From NCBI GenBank assembly GCA_016195385.1, contig JACPZS010000218.1, positions 1-32,585 on the forward strand: 32,585 nt of DNA, in the 5' to 3' direction. Under the pieces are notes generated by a model, which did no database searches, had not been told where the DNA came from, and worked only from the letters and a program-made list of their open reading frames with translations. The translations under genes and the position numbers were made by a program. The stretch's first letter is position 1. Every line of letters begins with the position of its first letter. Below are positions 23,970-32,399 of the stretch, piece by piece. Source of the stretch: Verrucomicrobiota bacterium (lineage in GTDB: Bacteria > Verrucomicrobiota > Verrucomicrobiia > Limisphaerales > JACPZS01).

Positions 23970-26324
23970 CTACGCCCTTTGCACCGTCACCAGCGCGTTG
24001 TAATCCGGCACGCCGCCGAGCGTGTCGGTGAGGCCGCGGCGGATGATGTGGTTCGCTTCCGGCCAATGCACCTGCAGATTGCCGCGCGCAATCGGCGCGA
24101 GAAAAACGCGCCCCTCGAAACGTCCGAGATCATTCACCAGCGAGATGCGATCGTCGCTCTTGACGTGCAACACGGCCGCGTCGTCGGGGTTCATGAACAC
24201 CGCGTCCCGCGCCGCGCCCGTGAGTGGATCGATCTCCGCGTAAATGAGCGTGTTGAATTGTTTGCCCCGACGCGTCGAAACGATGAATTCGCACGCGCCG
24301 TCCGTGAGGCGAGATTCCGTCGAGCCTTGACTTCGCTCCACAACGCCGCGCCCCACTGGACCGGGCGGCAATTCAACCACGCGAAAATGTCCTTTGCCGT
24401 CCGCTGTGGCAAACTTGCCGTTCGCGCAAAGATGCGGCCCGCCGTATTGGATCGCGTCGCCGGTCTTCTTCAAATGCTGGAAGCCATCGTAGAATGGCAC
24501 GACGCGCGCAATTTCTTCGCGCATTTTCCAGCCGGTTTCGCAACCGAGCAGATGCGCGCGGCCGGGATAAACCGCCGCGGCCAACTCACGGAGAATTTTC
24601 CACTCCGCCTTTGCCTCGCCGACTTGACGCGGAATTTCCGGACTGAACGCGATGCGCCGCTCGGTGGTCGTTTCCGTGCCGCCATCGTCCTGCTCGTAAC
24701 GCGTCTTCGCGGGCAGCAAAATGACTTCCTCCTTCGCGTCGATGAACATCTGGTCGGTGACGATGATGTCCTGATGCACGCGCAGCGGGACGTTGGTCAT
24801 CGCGCGCGCGACGTAGTCCGGCTCCGGCAGTGTGCGTAGAAAATTTCCGCCGAGGCAGTAAAGCACGTCGAGTTCGCCGCGTGCGCAAGCTTCGACCATT
24901 TCCGTGGTGGTCAAGCCGGGTTGATCCGGAACCGCAAAACCATATTGCTCGGAGAGGTGCTTCGCGTTTTCGGCGTTGATTGATCTGCCACCGGGAAACG
25001 CCGTCGAGTAAGCGCCCATCTCCGCGCCGCCTTGCACGCTGCTGTGTCCGCGAATCGGCATCAGCCCATTCTTGTCGCGGCCCACGTAACCGCGCGCGAT
25101 GCCGAGATTGAGGATCATCGACACCGCGTCGCCGCCGAACGTGTGCTGCGTGATGCCCATGCTCCACACGAGTACGGCGTTCTTTGCGTCGCGGATGAGC
25201 GCGGCGAATTCCTCCATCGCCGCGCGCGAAAGACCGCTCTGGGCTTCGAGCGTTTCAAGTGGGAGGTTTTCCGTCTTCAGTTTGAGCAACTGAAAATCCA
25301 CCGTGTGCTGCGCGATGAATTCGTGGTTTAGCCAGTCGCGTTCGATCAAGAATTTCAGCACACCGTAAAGAAAGGCGATGTCGCCGCCCTGCGAAACCGG
25401 GAACCAGTAATCCATGATGTCCGTGCCGAAGAGCGCGCTGCCCGCCGTGCTCGGCACCCAGTAACGCTCCATGCCCGGCTCGCGATACGGGTTCACGCAG
25501 ACGATCTTTGTGCCGAGCTGCTTCGCCTCGTGCAGATATTTGGTGGTGACGGGTTGATCGTTCGCCGGGTTCGCGCCGAAGAAAATGATGAGGTCGGTGC
25601 CATACCAATCCGTGTAACTGCACGTGGTGGCGGCGACGCCGAGGGCGTACTTCATCGCGCCGGTGCTCGGTGAGTGACAGAGGCGCGCGGCGTTATCGAC
25701 GTTGTTCGTGCCAAGGAACCGCGCGACTTTTTGCGCCATGTAATAAATCTCGTTCGTCACGCCGCGCGACGTGACAAAGAAAGCGAAGCGTTTGCCATCC
25801 AGACCGCGCAGACGTTTCGCAATGCGCGCGTAAGCTTCGTCCCAACTGATGCGCCGAAAACCTTTCGCGCCGCGTTCGCGCAGCATCGGAAACGGCAGCC
25901 GGCCCAGCTCGCGAAGTTGCGCATTGTCGAAGTGGAGTGCCGAACTCAGATTCGGCGAGACTTGCTTTGCGGTTCCGTGCCGGGACGGGGAACGGCGCTC
26001 CGAGTCGAGTTTGGCGCGCAACCCCTCGATGTCCGCCAGCAGCGACTCGTCGAGAGCAGGCATCGTATTCAGCCGGAGCAAATTCAACCGCGTCATGCAG
26101 AGATGCACGCCGTCGATTGTCCAGTCGTGCAGGCCGGCGACGCCGAGCGCGCAGCCGTCGCAGACGCCTTTGGTGATGACCTTCCAAGCGTAGCCCAGAT
26201 TGTCGCGATTGCGCCACACGATGCCGGCCATGTCGCGAAAATGTTTCGGCTTGGTCTGGCCGAGGCCGAACGGGACGGCGGCTTTCAGCTTCGCGGAAAA
26301 ACTTTTCTCGATCCGGTGTGACAT
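23970..26324 (-). CDS. FdhF/YdeP-family molybdopterin oxidoreductase
   Basis: A 784-residue enzyme related to the catalytic subunit of formate dehydrogenase. The N-terminal part has CDGCALGVAGLHDWTI followed by HLCMTRLNLL, the family's cysteine-rich entry (no complete four-cysteine cluster motif is seen). The active-site segment ARLCHSPSTG places C216 where E. coli FdhF has selenocysteine (VUHGPS). Molybdopterin-binding segments follow (DLIIFFGANPANDQPVT, GHSSVQGGAEMG, CLGGNFLRTLPEPD, RYEQDDGGTETTTERRI), and a C-terminal dinucleotide-binding domain ends it (FNTLIYAEIDPLTGAARDAV). No Tat signal, so cytoplasmic. It stands alone, with no electron-transfer partner or fdhD nearby. YdeP-type relatives are often of unknown substrate; formate activity is not assured. 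Confidence 0.87.
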   Translation of the reverse strand: MSHRIEKSFSAKLKAAVPFGLGQTKPKHFRDMAGIVWRNRDNLGYAWKVITKGVCDGCALGVAGLHDWTIDGVHLCMTRLNLLRLNTMPALDESLLADIEGLRAKLDSERRSPSRHGTAKQVSPNLSSALHFDNAQLRELGRLPFPMLRERGAKGFRRISWDEAYARIAKRLRGLDGKRFAFFVTSRGVTNEIYYMAQKVARFLGTNNVDNAARLCHSPSTGAMKYALGVAATTCSYTDWYGTDLIIFFGANPANDQPVTTKYLHEAKQLGTKIVCVNPYREPGMERYWVPSTAGSALFGTDIMDYWFPVSQGGDIAFLYGVLKFLIERDWLNHEFIAQHTVDFQLLKLKTENLPLETLEAQSGLSRAAMEEFAALIRDAKNAVLVWSMGITQHTFGGDAVSMILNLGIARGYVGRDKNGLMPIRGHSSVQGGAEMGAYSTAFPGGRSINAENAKHLSEQYGFAVPDQPGLTTTEMVEACARGELDVLYCLGGNFLRTLPEPDYVARAMTNVPLRVHQDIIVTDQMFIDAKEEVILLPAKTRYEQDDGGTETTTERRIAFSPEIPRQVGEAKAEWKILRELAAAVYPGRAHLLGCETGWKMREEIARVVPFYDGFQHLKKTGDAIQYGGPHLCANGKFATADGKGHFRVVELPPGPVGRGVVERSQGSTESRLTDGACEFIVSTRRGKQFNTLIYAEIDPLTGAARDAVFMNPDDAAVLHVKSDDRISLVNDLGRFEGRVFLAPIARGNLQVHWPEANHIIRRGLTDTLGGVPDYNALVTVQRA

Positions 26325-26325
26325 G

Positions 26326-26349
26326 CCGCGAGTGAAATTGGTTTCGCGG
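26326..26349 (-). promoter_or_regulatory. inverted repeat at the fdhF-like start
   Basis: CCGCGA (26326-26331) and TCGCGG (26344-26349) are a perfect 6-base inverted repeat with a 12-base spacer, one base upstream of the ATG at 26324 on the minus strand. In mRNA it would fold over the ribosome-binding region; as DNA it could be an operator. Position only. Confidence 0.3.
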
Positions 26350-26499
26350 GATTTTGTAAGGCAAAAATCAACTTCCCAATCGTAAGTATGTTAATCAAAT
26401 TGCGTTCGACAGGCGATCCATCCGGACTTACTTTGCGTGGTGATACAAAGCCAAACGCCCGCTGCTAGTTGGAGACGAAGCAACGGGGGCAAACTCAGA

Positions 26500-27912
26500 G
26501 TGAACTTTCTCAGTTTAGTTATCAGTCAACATCTTTCAAAATACGTTGCGGCATTTTTAATTGCTGGAGGTTGTGCCGCACCCGCAGCGCAAACCGATGG
26601 AGACTACACGTTGCAAGTGATCCATATTTTTCAGTTCGGCACAGGCATCAGTTTGGTTTCGGCGTCCGACGGAGGATTTTACGGGACGACTTCCGGTTTT
26701 TTTGACGGTCTAAATTCAATATCGCTACCGGGCAGTGTATTTCGGGCAACCGCGAGCGGTTCATTCACTACACTTGTTTCCTTTGAAGGGGAGTCGGATC
26801 GCGGAACAGACCCTGATGGACTGGTCGAGGCCAAGGACGGGAAATTGTACGGCTTTACCATCTTCGGTCGCAATGGAAATGGGAGCTTGTTTCAAATCGC
26901 CCGCGACGGCGGTTTCAAAGAACTGTTTGTCTTCAGTGGCACCAATGGAGCGCGGCCTTATGGGCGGTTGCTACTTGCGTCAGACGGCAATCTTTATGGC
27001 ACCACTCTGTCCGGCGGTTTGAACAATCAGGGCACGGTATTCCGAATCGGTACCACGGGCGACGGGTTTACGAACCTTTACAATTTTACCGGACGAAGTG
27101 ACGGGTATCAGGCGTTGGGAGGCTTGGTCGAAACCGCCGGCGGAGTCATCTGCGGAAGCACATCAGCAGGTGGAACCGGAGGCGGGGGAACCGTCGCCGG
27201 GGGAACCATTTTCAAGCTGACTCATGCCGGTGAATTCATCACGCTATTCCAGCTAAATGAGACAACCGGTTATGGTTTTGTGTACTTCACGCTGGCAAAA
27301 GACGGTGGTGTTTACGGCACTGCCGCCCAAGGAGGTGAACAAGATCGAGGGACGGTATTTTCGATTTCGTCCGACAGCAATCTGGTGGTCCTGGCCTCGT
27401 TCAAGGATGGCAATGGCACATTTCCTCGAGGTTTGGTTGAAGCGGGCGATGGCAGTTTTTACGGAGCCACGTACGGCAGCTTTTTCGGATCTACGGCCCA
27501 AGCTGGTGACCTGAGCAACGGCACGCTCTTCAAGTTCACTCGCGGAGCAGGTTTGACGACTTTGGCTGTGTTCAACGGGACAAACGGCGCGCAGCCGAAT
27601 CGACAAGTCGCTTTGGGAACTGATGGAAATGTTTACGGAGTCACATCAGCCGGTGGCCAGTTCGGAAAGGGAACTTTGTTTCGGCTGGTTCAGACGCCAA
27701 AATTATCCGCCTCGACGCAAGCAAACGGTGCAGTATCCTTTCGATGGAATTCGTTTCCCGGCGCACAGTATCGGCTCGAATACAAAAATCGATTGATCAA
27801 AGACCCTTGGCAGCACTTGGCGGAAATCACCGCCACGGGGAACCTGAGTACGTTCACAAATTCTCTGCCGAACGCCGCGCAAGGCTACTTCCGGCTGGTG
27901 TTGTTACCTTAG
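26500..27912 (+). CDS. exported GloVer-repeat protein
   Basis: A 470-residue secreted protein made of tandem units with the pattern GxLYGTTxxGGxxxxGTVFRI...F (for example DGNLYGTTLSGGLNNQGTVF, DGGVYGTAAQGGEQDRGTVF, DGNVYGVTSAGGQFGKGTLF). These are the GloVer repeats known from Gloeobacter and Verrucomicrobia, probably forming a beta-propeller. About seven or eight copies are visible. The last 70 residues (SFRWNSFPGAQYRLEYKNRL to YFRLVLLP) are a distinct terminal domain also found on the choice-of-anchor R protein here. I prefer GTG 26500 (signal peptide ending near CAAPAAQ); GTG 26437 would add a polar 21-residue leader. Base composition is visibly less GC-rich than neighbours. Role unknown, likely cell surface. 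Confidence 0.82.
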   Translation: MNFLSLVISQHLSKYVAAFLIAGGCAAPAAQTDGDYTLQVIHIFQFGTGISLVSASDGGFYGTTSGFFDGLNSISLPGSVFRATASGSFTTLVSFEGESDRGTDPDGLVEAKDGKLYGFTIFGRNGNGSLFQIARDGGFKELFVFSGTNGARPYGRLLLASDGNLYGTTLSGGLNNQGTVFRIGTTGDGFTNLYNFTGRSDGYQALGGLVETAGGVICGSTSAGGTGGGGTVAGGTIFKLTHAGEFITLFQLNETTGYGFVYFTLAKDGGVYGTAAQGGEQDRGTVFSISSDSNLVVLASFKDGNGTFPRGLVEAGDGSFYGATYGSFFGSTAQAGDLSNGTLFKFTRGAGLTTLAVFNGTNGAQPNRQVALGTDGNVYGVTSAGGQFGKGTLFRLVQTPKLSASTQANGAVSFRWNSFPGAQYRLEYKNRLIKDPWQHLAEITATGNLSTFTNSLPNAAQGYFRLVLLP

Positions 27913-28058
27913 CTGGAAGGACTCACGTCCGCTTCTTCGAAGTTTACAACAAGGTTCGGCGGACGGACGAGGGTTTGGGAATCCAAATTCAGTTTTCGAT
28001 TTGAGAAGAGTTCAAAACTTGATTTACGCCCGTTTTCTGGCTGCCGGCCACTTTTCGT

Positions 28059-28086
28059 TTGTCAATTTAACCTCGTTGCCTACGCT
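28059..28086 (+). promoter_or_regulatory. possible ftsK promoter (leaderless)
   Basis: TTGTCA (28059-28064) and TACGCT (28081-28086) are 16 bases apart. Transcription would then start within a few bases of the ftsK ATG at 28095, where no Shine-Dalgarno is visible. Motif match only. Confidence 0.25.
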
Positions 28087-28094
28087 GCCCGGCG

Positions 28095-30755
28095 ATGGCG
28101 CGCAAAAATTCCTCGGACACGCAACGTGAGCATGGTTTCGGCGAAGTCGTCGGCATTGGACTCGCCTTCGTCGCGTTTCTGCTGCTGGTGGCGCTGCTCT
28201 CGTACGACCGGAAGGATTTGCCGGCAACGAGCGTACCCTTCAACAAATATCCCAGCAACTGGATCGGCGTGTTCGGCGCGTGGATCGGTTTCGGCTTGTT
28301 TCAAACTTTCGGCGCGGCGGCGTATCTGCTCCCGTTTTTTTGTCTCGCCTTCGGGCTGGCCAATTTTTTTGAGCCGCTGGCTTATCTGCGGCGACGCTGG
28401 CTTTCGGCCGCGGCCTTCCTGCTCGCCTCGACGGGGTTGCTGGATCAGTACGCGCATTTCTTCGGCGGCTTTCAAGCGAACGCCAACGCGATCCCCGGCG
28501 GCTTCATCGGGCACACCGCCAACCGTTTCTTCAACAACTTCGGACACTTCGGCGCGACGATTATTTTTTTGATGATTTACATCGCCAGCTTGTACGGCTT
28601 GACGGATTTGCGCCTCGGATCGTGGCTGCGCGAATTCTTCAAACGCGACGGCGCCGAAGCTGCGAATTTGTCGGCGGAGGAAAAAGCGCTCGCCCAACGC
28701 GCGCGGGATTTGGAAAAGCGCGCCCGGCAGTTGCAGGAACAAATCGACGGGCAAGGCAGTCAACCGGATGACAAGGCTGCGGACAAAACGCGCGAACGAT
28801 CCGGCCTCGGCGCGGATGGTCAACCAGTTCCGGAACCCACCGTGCGCGACCTGAGCGTGCCGCAAGTTCGCGTGGTGAAATCCACGACGCGCGTCGCCAA
28901 GCTCGCCGAGCCAGCGCCCGTCATTGATGCGGCCGCCGTCGAAGGTGAAGTGATCCCCGCCGCCGAGATCAAGGCCGCGTCGGCGGAAGAAATTTTAGGA
29001 CGCACTTCTGCCGCAAAACCAGCCGAGCCGGAGCCGGAGAAGACGGAAGCGACCACGAAGCCCGCCGAAGAAACAGCTCTCGCACCTACGGAGCCGCTGC
29101 CGGTTGTTCCAGTGAAGACCCGCTACGCCCCGCGCAAGCCCAAGCCGATCACCGTCGCAAGCGCTCCGAAGATTGGAAATTATCAACTGCCGCCGCACGA
29201 CTTCCTTCAATTCCCAGACGCGACCGTGAAGCCGACAGAATCGAAGGAGGAATTGATGGCCAACGCGCGGCTCATGCAGCAGACGCTGGCGCAGTTCGAC
29301 ATCGAAGTCTCGCTCGGCGACATCACCAAAGGCCCGACCATCACGCGCTATGAGTTGCATCCCGCACCCGGCGTGAAGATGGAAAAAATCACCGGCCTCA
29401 ACAACAACATCGCCGCCGCGCTCAAAGCCGAACGTATCAACATCCTCGCGCCCGTGCCCGGCAAAAGTTCCGTCGGCGTCGAAGTGCCGAATTTGGTGAA
29501 GACGAAAGTCATCATGCGCGATCTGCTCGAGTCCGAGGAGTGGACCAAGAGCAAGGCGCGCATCCCGCTCGCGCTCGGCAAGGATGTTTATGGCCATCCG
29601 ATCGTTGCCGATCTTGCCGAGATGCCGCACTTGTTGATCGCCGGTAGCACCGGTTCGGGCAAATCCGTTTGCATCAACGCCATCGTCGCGTCGCTGCTCT
29701 ACCGCTTTCCGCCGGATCAACTGCGCTTCGTGATGATCGATCCGAAAGTCGTCGAGTTGCAGCAATACAATGGTCTGCCGCACCTCGTCGTGCCGGTCGT
29801 GAACGATCCCAAAAAAGTCATTCTCGCGCTCCGCTGGGTTGTGAATGAAATGGAGAAGCGTTACCAGATTTTCGCCAAAGTCGGCGTGCGGAACATCAAA
29901 TCGTTCAACGAACGGCCGAAGAACAAACCGCTGCCGCCGCCGGAACCCGAACTGCCGCTCCTGGCGAAACGCGAAAAAATCGAAGCAGGCGCGGACGGAT
30001 TTGCGGTCGAGGTGGACGAAGAAATCGTCGTGCCGCGTGATGAAGAAATTGTCATCCCCGAAAAACTTTCCTACATCGTCGTCATCATCGACGAGCTGGC
30101 GGACTTGATGCTGGTCGCGCCCGCTGACGTCGAGATGGCCATCGCGCGCATCACGCAAATGGCGCGCGCGGCGGGCATCCATTGCATCGTCGCCACCCAG
30201 CGGCCGAGCGTCGATGTCATCACTGGCGTCATCAAGGCGAACATTCCGGCGCGCATCGCGTTCCAAGTCGCGGCGAAGGTCGATTCGCGCACGATTCTCG
30301 ACGCGATGGGCGCGGACAAATTGCTCGGCAAAGGCGACATGCTTTATCTGCCGCCGGGCTCGGCACGCTTGATTCGCGCGCAGGGCGTGCTCATCACCGA
30401 CCAGGAAATTCAATCGATCGTCGATCACATCAATAAGCAGGGCAAACCGAGCTACGAGGTTGAAATCCATCAGCAACTTTCCAAACCGAGCCTGAGTTTC
30501 GGCGCGGAGGAGAGCGGCTGCGGCGAGGATGAAGCGATCATCGAGCAGTGCATCGAAGTCATTCGCAGCGAACAGAAGGCCAGCGTCTCGCTGCTGCAGC
30601 GCCGGCTCAAACTTGGTTACGGTCGCGCGGCGCGCATCATGGATGAATTGGAAAACCGCGGCATCGTCGGCCCAAGCAAGGGCGCCGAGCCGCGCGACAT
30701 TTTGATCGACCTCGACCATGAGGGCGCGGATGGCGCGGGGCAGAGCGCGGTGTGA
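28095..30755 (+). CDS. ftsK: DNA translocase FtsK/SpoIIIE
   Basis: An 886-residue septum-located motor that pumps chromosomal DNA and helps resolve dimers. N-terminal membrane part with about four helices (residues about 18-40, 57-95, 103-120, 155-175). A charged linker follows (about 185-370, with coiled LAQRARDLEKRARQLQEQ and Ala/Glu/Lys/Pro-rich segments). The motor has Walker A AGSTGSGKS near residue 520 and Walker B VVIIDELADL near 665, then ATQRPSVDVITGVIKANIP. The C-terminal winged-helix gamma domain (about 810-875; SVSLLQRRLKLGYGRAARIM) reads orientation sequences. Between RNIKSFNE and YIVVIIDE there are about 54 residues, including an internal repeat (DEEIVVPRDEEIVIP), about 35 more than I recall for SpoIIIE. 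Start ATG 28095. All core motifs are intact. Confidence 0.95.
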   Translation: MARKNSSDTQREHGFGEVVGIGLAFVAFLLLVALLSYDRKDLPATSVPFNKYPSNWIGVFGAWIGFGLFQTFGAAAYLLPFFCLAFGLANFFEPLAYLRRRWLSAAAFLLASTGLLDQYAHFFGGFQANANAIPGGFIGHTANRFFNNFGHFGATIIFLMIYIASLYGLTDLRLGSWLREFFKRDGAEAANLSAEEKALAQRARDLEKRARQLQEQIDGQGSQPDDKAADKTRERSGLGADGQPVPEPTVRDLSVPQVRVVKSTTRVAKLAEPAPVIDAAAVEGEVIPAAEIKAASAEEILGRTSAAKPAEPEPEKTEATTKPAEETALAPTEPLPVVPVKTRYAPRKPKPITVASAPKIGNYQLPPHDFLQFPDATVKPTESKEELMANARLMQQTLAQFDIEVSLGDITKGPTITRYELHPAPGVKMEKITGLNNNIAAALKAERINILAPVPGKSSVGVEVPNLVKTKVIMRDLLESEEWTKSKARIPLALGKDVYGHPIVADLAEMPHLLIAGSTGSGKSVCINAIVASLLYRFPPDQLRFVMIDPKVVELQQYNGLPHLVVPVVNDPKKVILALRWVVNEMEKRYQIFAKVGVRNIKSFNERPKNKPLPPPEPELPLLAKREKIEAGADGFAVEVDEEIVVPRDEEIVIPEKLSYIVVIIDELADLMLVAPADVEMAIARITQMARAAGIHCIVATQRPSVDVITGVIKANIPARIAFQVAAKVDSRTILDAMGADKLLGKGDMLYLPPGSARLIRAQGVLITDQEIQSIVDHINKQGKPSYEVEIHQQLSKPSLSFGAEESGCGEDEAIIEQCIEVIRSEQKASVSLLQRRLKLGYGRAARIMDELENRGIVGPSKGAEPRDILIDLDHEGADGAGQSAV

Positions 30756-30780
30756 AGTTAAAAGTGACCACCTTTGAATC

Positions 30781-30981
30781 ATGGGAAAAATCCGTCGAAG
30801 CGGCTACATGTTCCTGTGGTGGATTGGAGATCATTCGCCACGACATGTTCACGTGTTCGACAAGAACGGTAAATTGATCACGCGCGTCAATTTGGAGACA
30901 ATGCAGCCGATGGACATTTCCAAAATTGACCGTAAAATCTTGGAGTTGTTACGTGACTTGCAGCGCGAAGGCCGAATATGA
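30781..30981 (+). CDS. DUF4160 domain protein
   Basis: A 66-residue protein beginning MGKIRRSGYMFLWWIGDHSP, with RHVHVFDKNGK and a helical end (KIDRKILELLRDLQREGRI). The G-D-H-x-P-x-HVHV core is the DUF4160 signature. The next gene overlaps its stop (ATGA at 30978-30981) and encodes a DUF2442 protein. This pairing is frequent in bacteria and has been suggested to be toxin-antitoxin-like, but the biochemical role is unproven. It begins 25 bases after ftsK on the same strand. No binding-site-like element precedes the ATG. Confidence 0.82.
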   Translation: MGKIRRSGYMFLWWIGDHSPRHVHVFDKNGKLITRVNLETMQPMDISKIDRKILELLRDLQREGRI

Positions 30982-31274
30982 GAACAGCCGTCAAGAATGC
31001 CAAAGCCCCCTTCGGAAAGGGGAAATTCTCGAAGGTAAAGAACGTCCGTTACCTAAGTTGGGAAGACGCCTTTGATGTGGAATTCGAGGACGGTCTTTGC
31101 ATTCTCGAACCTCACGCCACGATTCGCAAAGCCAACAAAATTTCTGCCAAAGCGAGATTCGACCACCTGGAGATCGATGACTGGTGCCGCGCCGGTTTCT
31201 ACGTTCACTACGATAACGGCCAGGTGGCCGAAGTTTCGTGGTCGTTCATCCGCGAACTGCCGCCGAAGAAGTGA
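30978..31274 (+). CDS. DUF2442 domain protein
   Basis: A 98-residue protein with a basic N-terminal extension (MRTAVKNAKAPFGKGKFSK), then the DUF2442-type core: VRYLSWEDAFDVEFEDGLCI, a helical middle (ATIRKANKISAKARFDHLEI) and DWCRAGFYVHYDNGQVAEVS. DUF2442 proteins are small alpha-beta proteins, some with DNA-binding partners. The start overlaps the preceding stop by one base unit (ATGA), so both are made from one message and probably act together. The ending RELPPKK is normal. Pair function unknown. Confidence 0.8.
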   Translation: MRTAVKNAKAPFGKGKFSKVKNVRYLSWEDAFDVEFEDGLCILEPHATIRKANKISAKARFDHLEIDDWCRAGFYVHYDNGQVAEVSWSFIRELPPKK

Positions 31275-31326
31275 AGCGCGACTGGTTGCAACGAGCGGCA
31301 CCCATTTTTGCGGACAGAATTTTCTC

Positions 31327-31355
31327 TTGTTGCCTCGACCGCCGCTGACTAGCTT
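31327..31355 (+). promoter_or_regulatory. possible sigma70-type promoter for pseudopilin 2
   Basis: TTGTTG (31327-31332) and TAGCTT (31350-31355) with a 17-base spacer, 27 bases before the ATG at 31382. Motif match only. Confidence 0.25.
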
Positions 31356-31381
31356 TGGGGCAATCGCTCTCACTCGAAATT

Positions 31382-32149
31382 ATGAAACGCTCCGCCGGTT
31401 TCACTTTGATCGAACTGCTCGTCGTCATCGCCATCATCGCCATCCTTGCTTCGATGCTGCTGCCCGCCCTGGCGCGCGCCAAAGAAAAAGGCAAGTCGAT
31501 CAAGTGCATCAACAACGAACGCCAGATGGGCATCGCCGCGCGCATTTACGCGGATGACCACGACGGCAAGCATTGTTTCACGTTTCAAGTGCGCGGCGCC
31601 AACGTGACGCGCCGGGCGTGGTTCAATTTCCTAGCGGCGTATCAATCCACGACCAACCTGATGCTTTGTCCGAGCAAATCGCAAAAGTTCAAGGAACTGG
31701 TCGCGCTGTATCCGAGCGGCGAAGCGGAAAAATCGGTTTCCAATTACGCCGCGAACTTTGCGATGGGCGGCTGCGACTGGCCCGACAGTTGGCCCAAGGA
31801 GAAATGGCCGCAAATGAAAGAGACCGCCGTTCGCAGTCCCGCCAAGACCGTTTACATCACCGATGGCGGCACACAGGCGCTCAACTCGAAAGATCCGCTC
31901 AAATGTGTGACGGCGAAATCCGTCGAGAAGCCCGGATGCTGGATCGTCCATGACCCCGGCAACAGCGCGCCGTGTGACGGCTGCGTGATCGCCGCGCCGT
32001 CCGCCGACCCGAATTGGGGCGGCCCGCACTTGCGCCACTCCGAGCGAAGCAACGTGCAATTCGTCGATGGTCACGTCGAGGCAATGAAAGCGTCGAAGTG
32101 GTTCTGGGCCGGGACGCCGTGGCTCCGGCCTGAATTGGGCGGCGAATAG
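31382..32149 (+). CDS. prepilin-like secreted protein with H-x9-DG motif (pseudopilin 2)
   Basis: A 255-residue type IV pilin-like protein with a minimal leader ([22 protein letters not shown]), the class III-like prepilin cleavage site, one N-terminal helix and [20 protein letters not shown], as in pseudopilin 1. The soluble domain contains [17 protein letters not shown] and the C-terminal [12 protein letters not shown] (H-x9-DG). It is a paralogue of 23178-23966, with little sequence in common beyond the helix and the final motif. Several cysteine residues (CDW, CWIV, CDGC) may form disulphides after export. It has its own upstream region and no secretion gene neighbours. Confidence 0.87.
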   Translation: MKRSAGFTLIELLVVIAIIAILASMLLPALARAKEKGKSIKCINNERQMGIAARIYADDHDGKHCFTFQVRGANVTRRAWFNFLAAYQSTTNLMLCPSKSQKFKELVALYPSGEAEKSVSNYAANFAMGGCDWPDSWPKEKWPQMKETAVRSPAKTVYITDGGTQALNSKDPLKCVTAKSVEKPGCWIVHDPGNSAPCDGCVIAAPSADPNWGGPHLRHSERSNVQFVDGHVEAMKASKWFWAGTPWLRPELGGE

Positions 32150-32399
32150 TTTGGGGCGCAGACCGCAACACTCTTCGTGGCCGATCAGTTTTTCTTCTCG
32201 GACGTTTCGCCGAAGACAGCTTCCGAAATCAAACAACGTCAGTTCTTCGCACTCCGCAATAGTCTGGGCAATTGCCCACCACCTCTTTGTCTGGTTGAGA
32301 TGAACGTCCCGAACACGTTTTCTTGCCATGCGCGCAGCAGGCTTTACGCGAAGGCGGAGGTTGGGATAAATCGTGGCAGGCCTTGTGAGTCAGCTCTGA

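Noticed and set aside
28995-30782. A 595-codon open frame on the minus strand across ftsK
   Set aside because: Antisense shadow of a GC-rich gene. The translation is biased and unrelated to any family, and FtsK motifs are unmistakable on the plus strand.
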